A DNA stretch of 7,602 bases from assembly GCA_020849935.1 (NCBI GenBank), contig JADZFJ010000069.1, positions 1-7,602 on the forward strand, read 5' to 3'. The notes below the pieces were generated by a model. The model saw only the letters and a list, made by a program, of their open reading frames with translations, had not been told where the DNA came from and searched no databases. Every line of letters begins with the position of its first letter. Within the stretch, counting starts at the first letter, position 1. The DNA is from Crocinitomix sp. Its GTDB lineage: Bacteria > Bacteroidota > Bacteroidia > Flavobacteriales_D > Crocinitomicaceae. A program made the translations under genes and the position numbers. This document shows positions 7,568 through 7,602 of this stretch, piece by piece.

Positions 7568-7602
7568 TACAACGCCAACATCATTAGCATCTTCATTAAA
7601 TG
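7560..7602 (+). CDS. Start of next operon gene, cut by right edge
   Basis: An ATG at 7560, within ATGAGTAG, overlaps the stop of the preceding ORF by 8 bases, which suggests translational coupling. The visible 14 residues read MSSTTPTSLASSLN and stay open to the window edge. This Ser/Thr-rich start is too short to assign a family. By gene order it should be another particle component. Confidence 0.6.
   Translation, partial: MSSTTPTSLASSLN

Noticed and set aside
1..7602. tRNA or rRNA genes, CRISPR arrays, insertion sequences, inverted-repeat terminators
   Set aside because: Coding sequence covers nearly the whole window with gaps of 18 bases or less, and I saw no spaced repeats, terminal inverted repeats or stem-loop plus T-run structures.

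Overview
The window is a tightly packed, single-strand stretch of a contractile injection system operon. The system is of the extracellular type (eCIS, related to Afp/PVC/MAC). It most likely comes from a member of the Bacteroidota, perhaps a flavobacterium-like organism. Three things point there: AT-rich sequence with mostly TAA stops, starts that mostly lack a Shine-Dalgarno motif, and proteins that resemble the Bacteroidota versions of these families. I identified the families from remembered motifs, not from a search.

Layout, all on the + strand with gaps of 1 to 18 bases or short overlaps: the 3' part of a PAAR spike-tip gene (2-268); a GPW/gp25 baseplate wedge protein (270-689); a large baseplate J-like protein of the Afp11 type (692-3805); a short tail-fibre-like protein ending in a peptidase S74 type intramolecular chaperone domain (3809-4492); a second large baseplate protein of the Afp12 type, present as two same-frame ORFs (4499-6523 and 6542-7567); and the first codons of another gene (7560 to the right edge), overlapping its predecessor by 8 bases. 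No non-coding stretch exceeds 20 bases. I see no promoter, terminator, RNA gene, mobile element or CRISPR array.

Together the genes describe the puncturing end of the particle. The PAAR tip caps the spike, gp25 and the two large proteins form the baseplate wedges around it, and the fibre-like protein is a candidate target-binding appendage. Sheath, tube, ATPase, tape measure and any toxin cargo are not in the window.

The most notable observation is a lone in-frame TAA at 6521-6523. It interrupts what should be one protein of about 1022 residues: the reading frame on both sides is the same, and the sequence on both sides reads as continuous family sequence. TAA is one base from the GAA (Glu) I would expect there. 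It could be a nonsense mutation, a sequencing error, a genuine split into two polypeptides, or readthrough. Next in interest are a YegP/DUF1508-like module inside the C-terminal part of that protein, and the S74 fibre-like gene placed between the two large baseplate genes.
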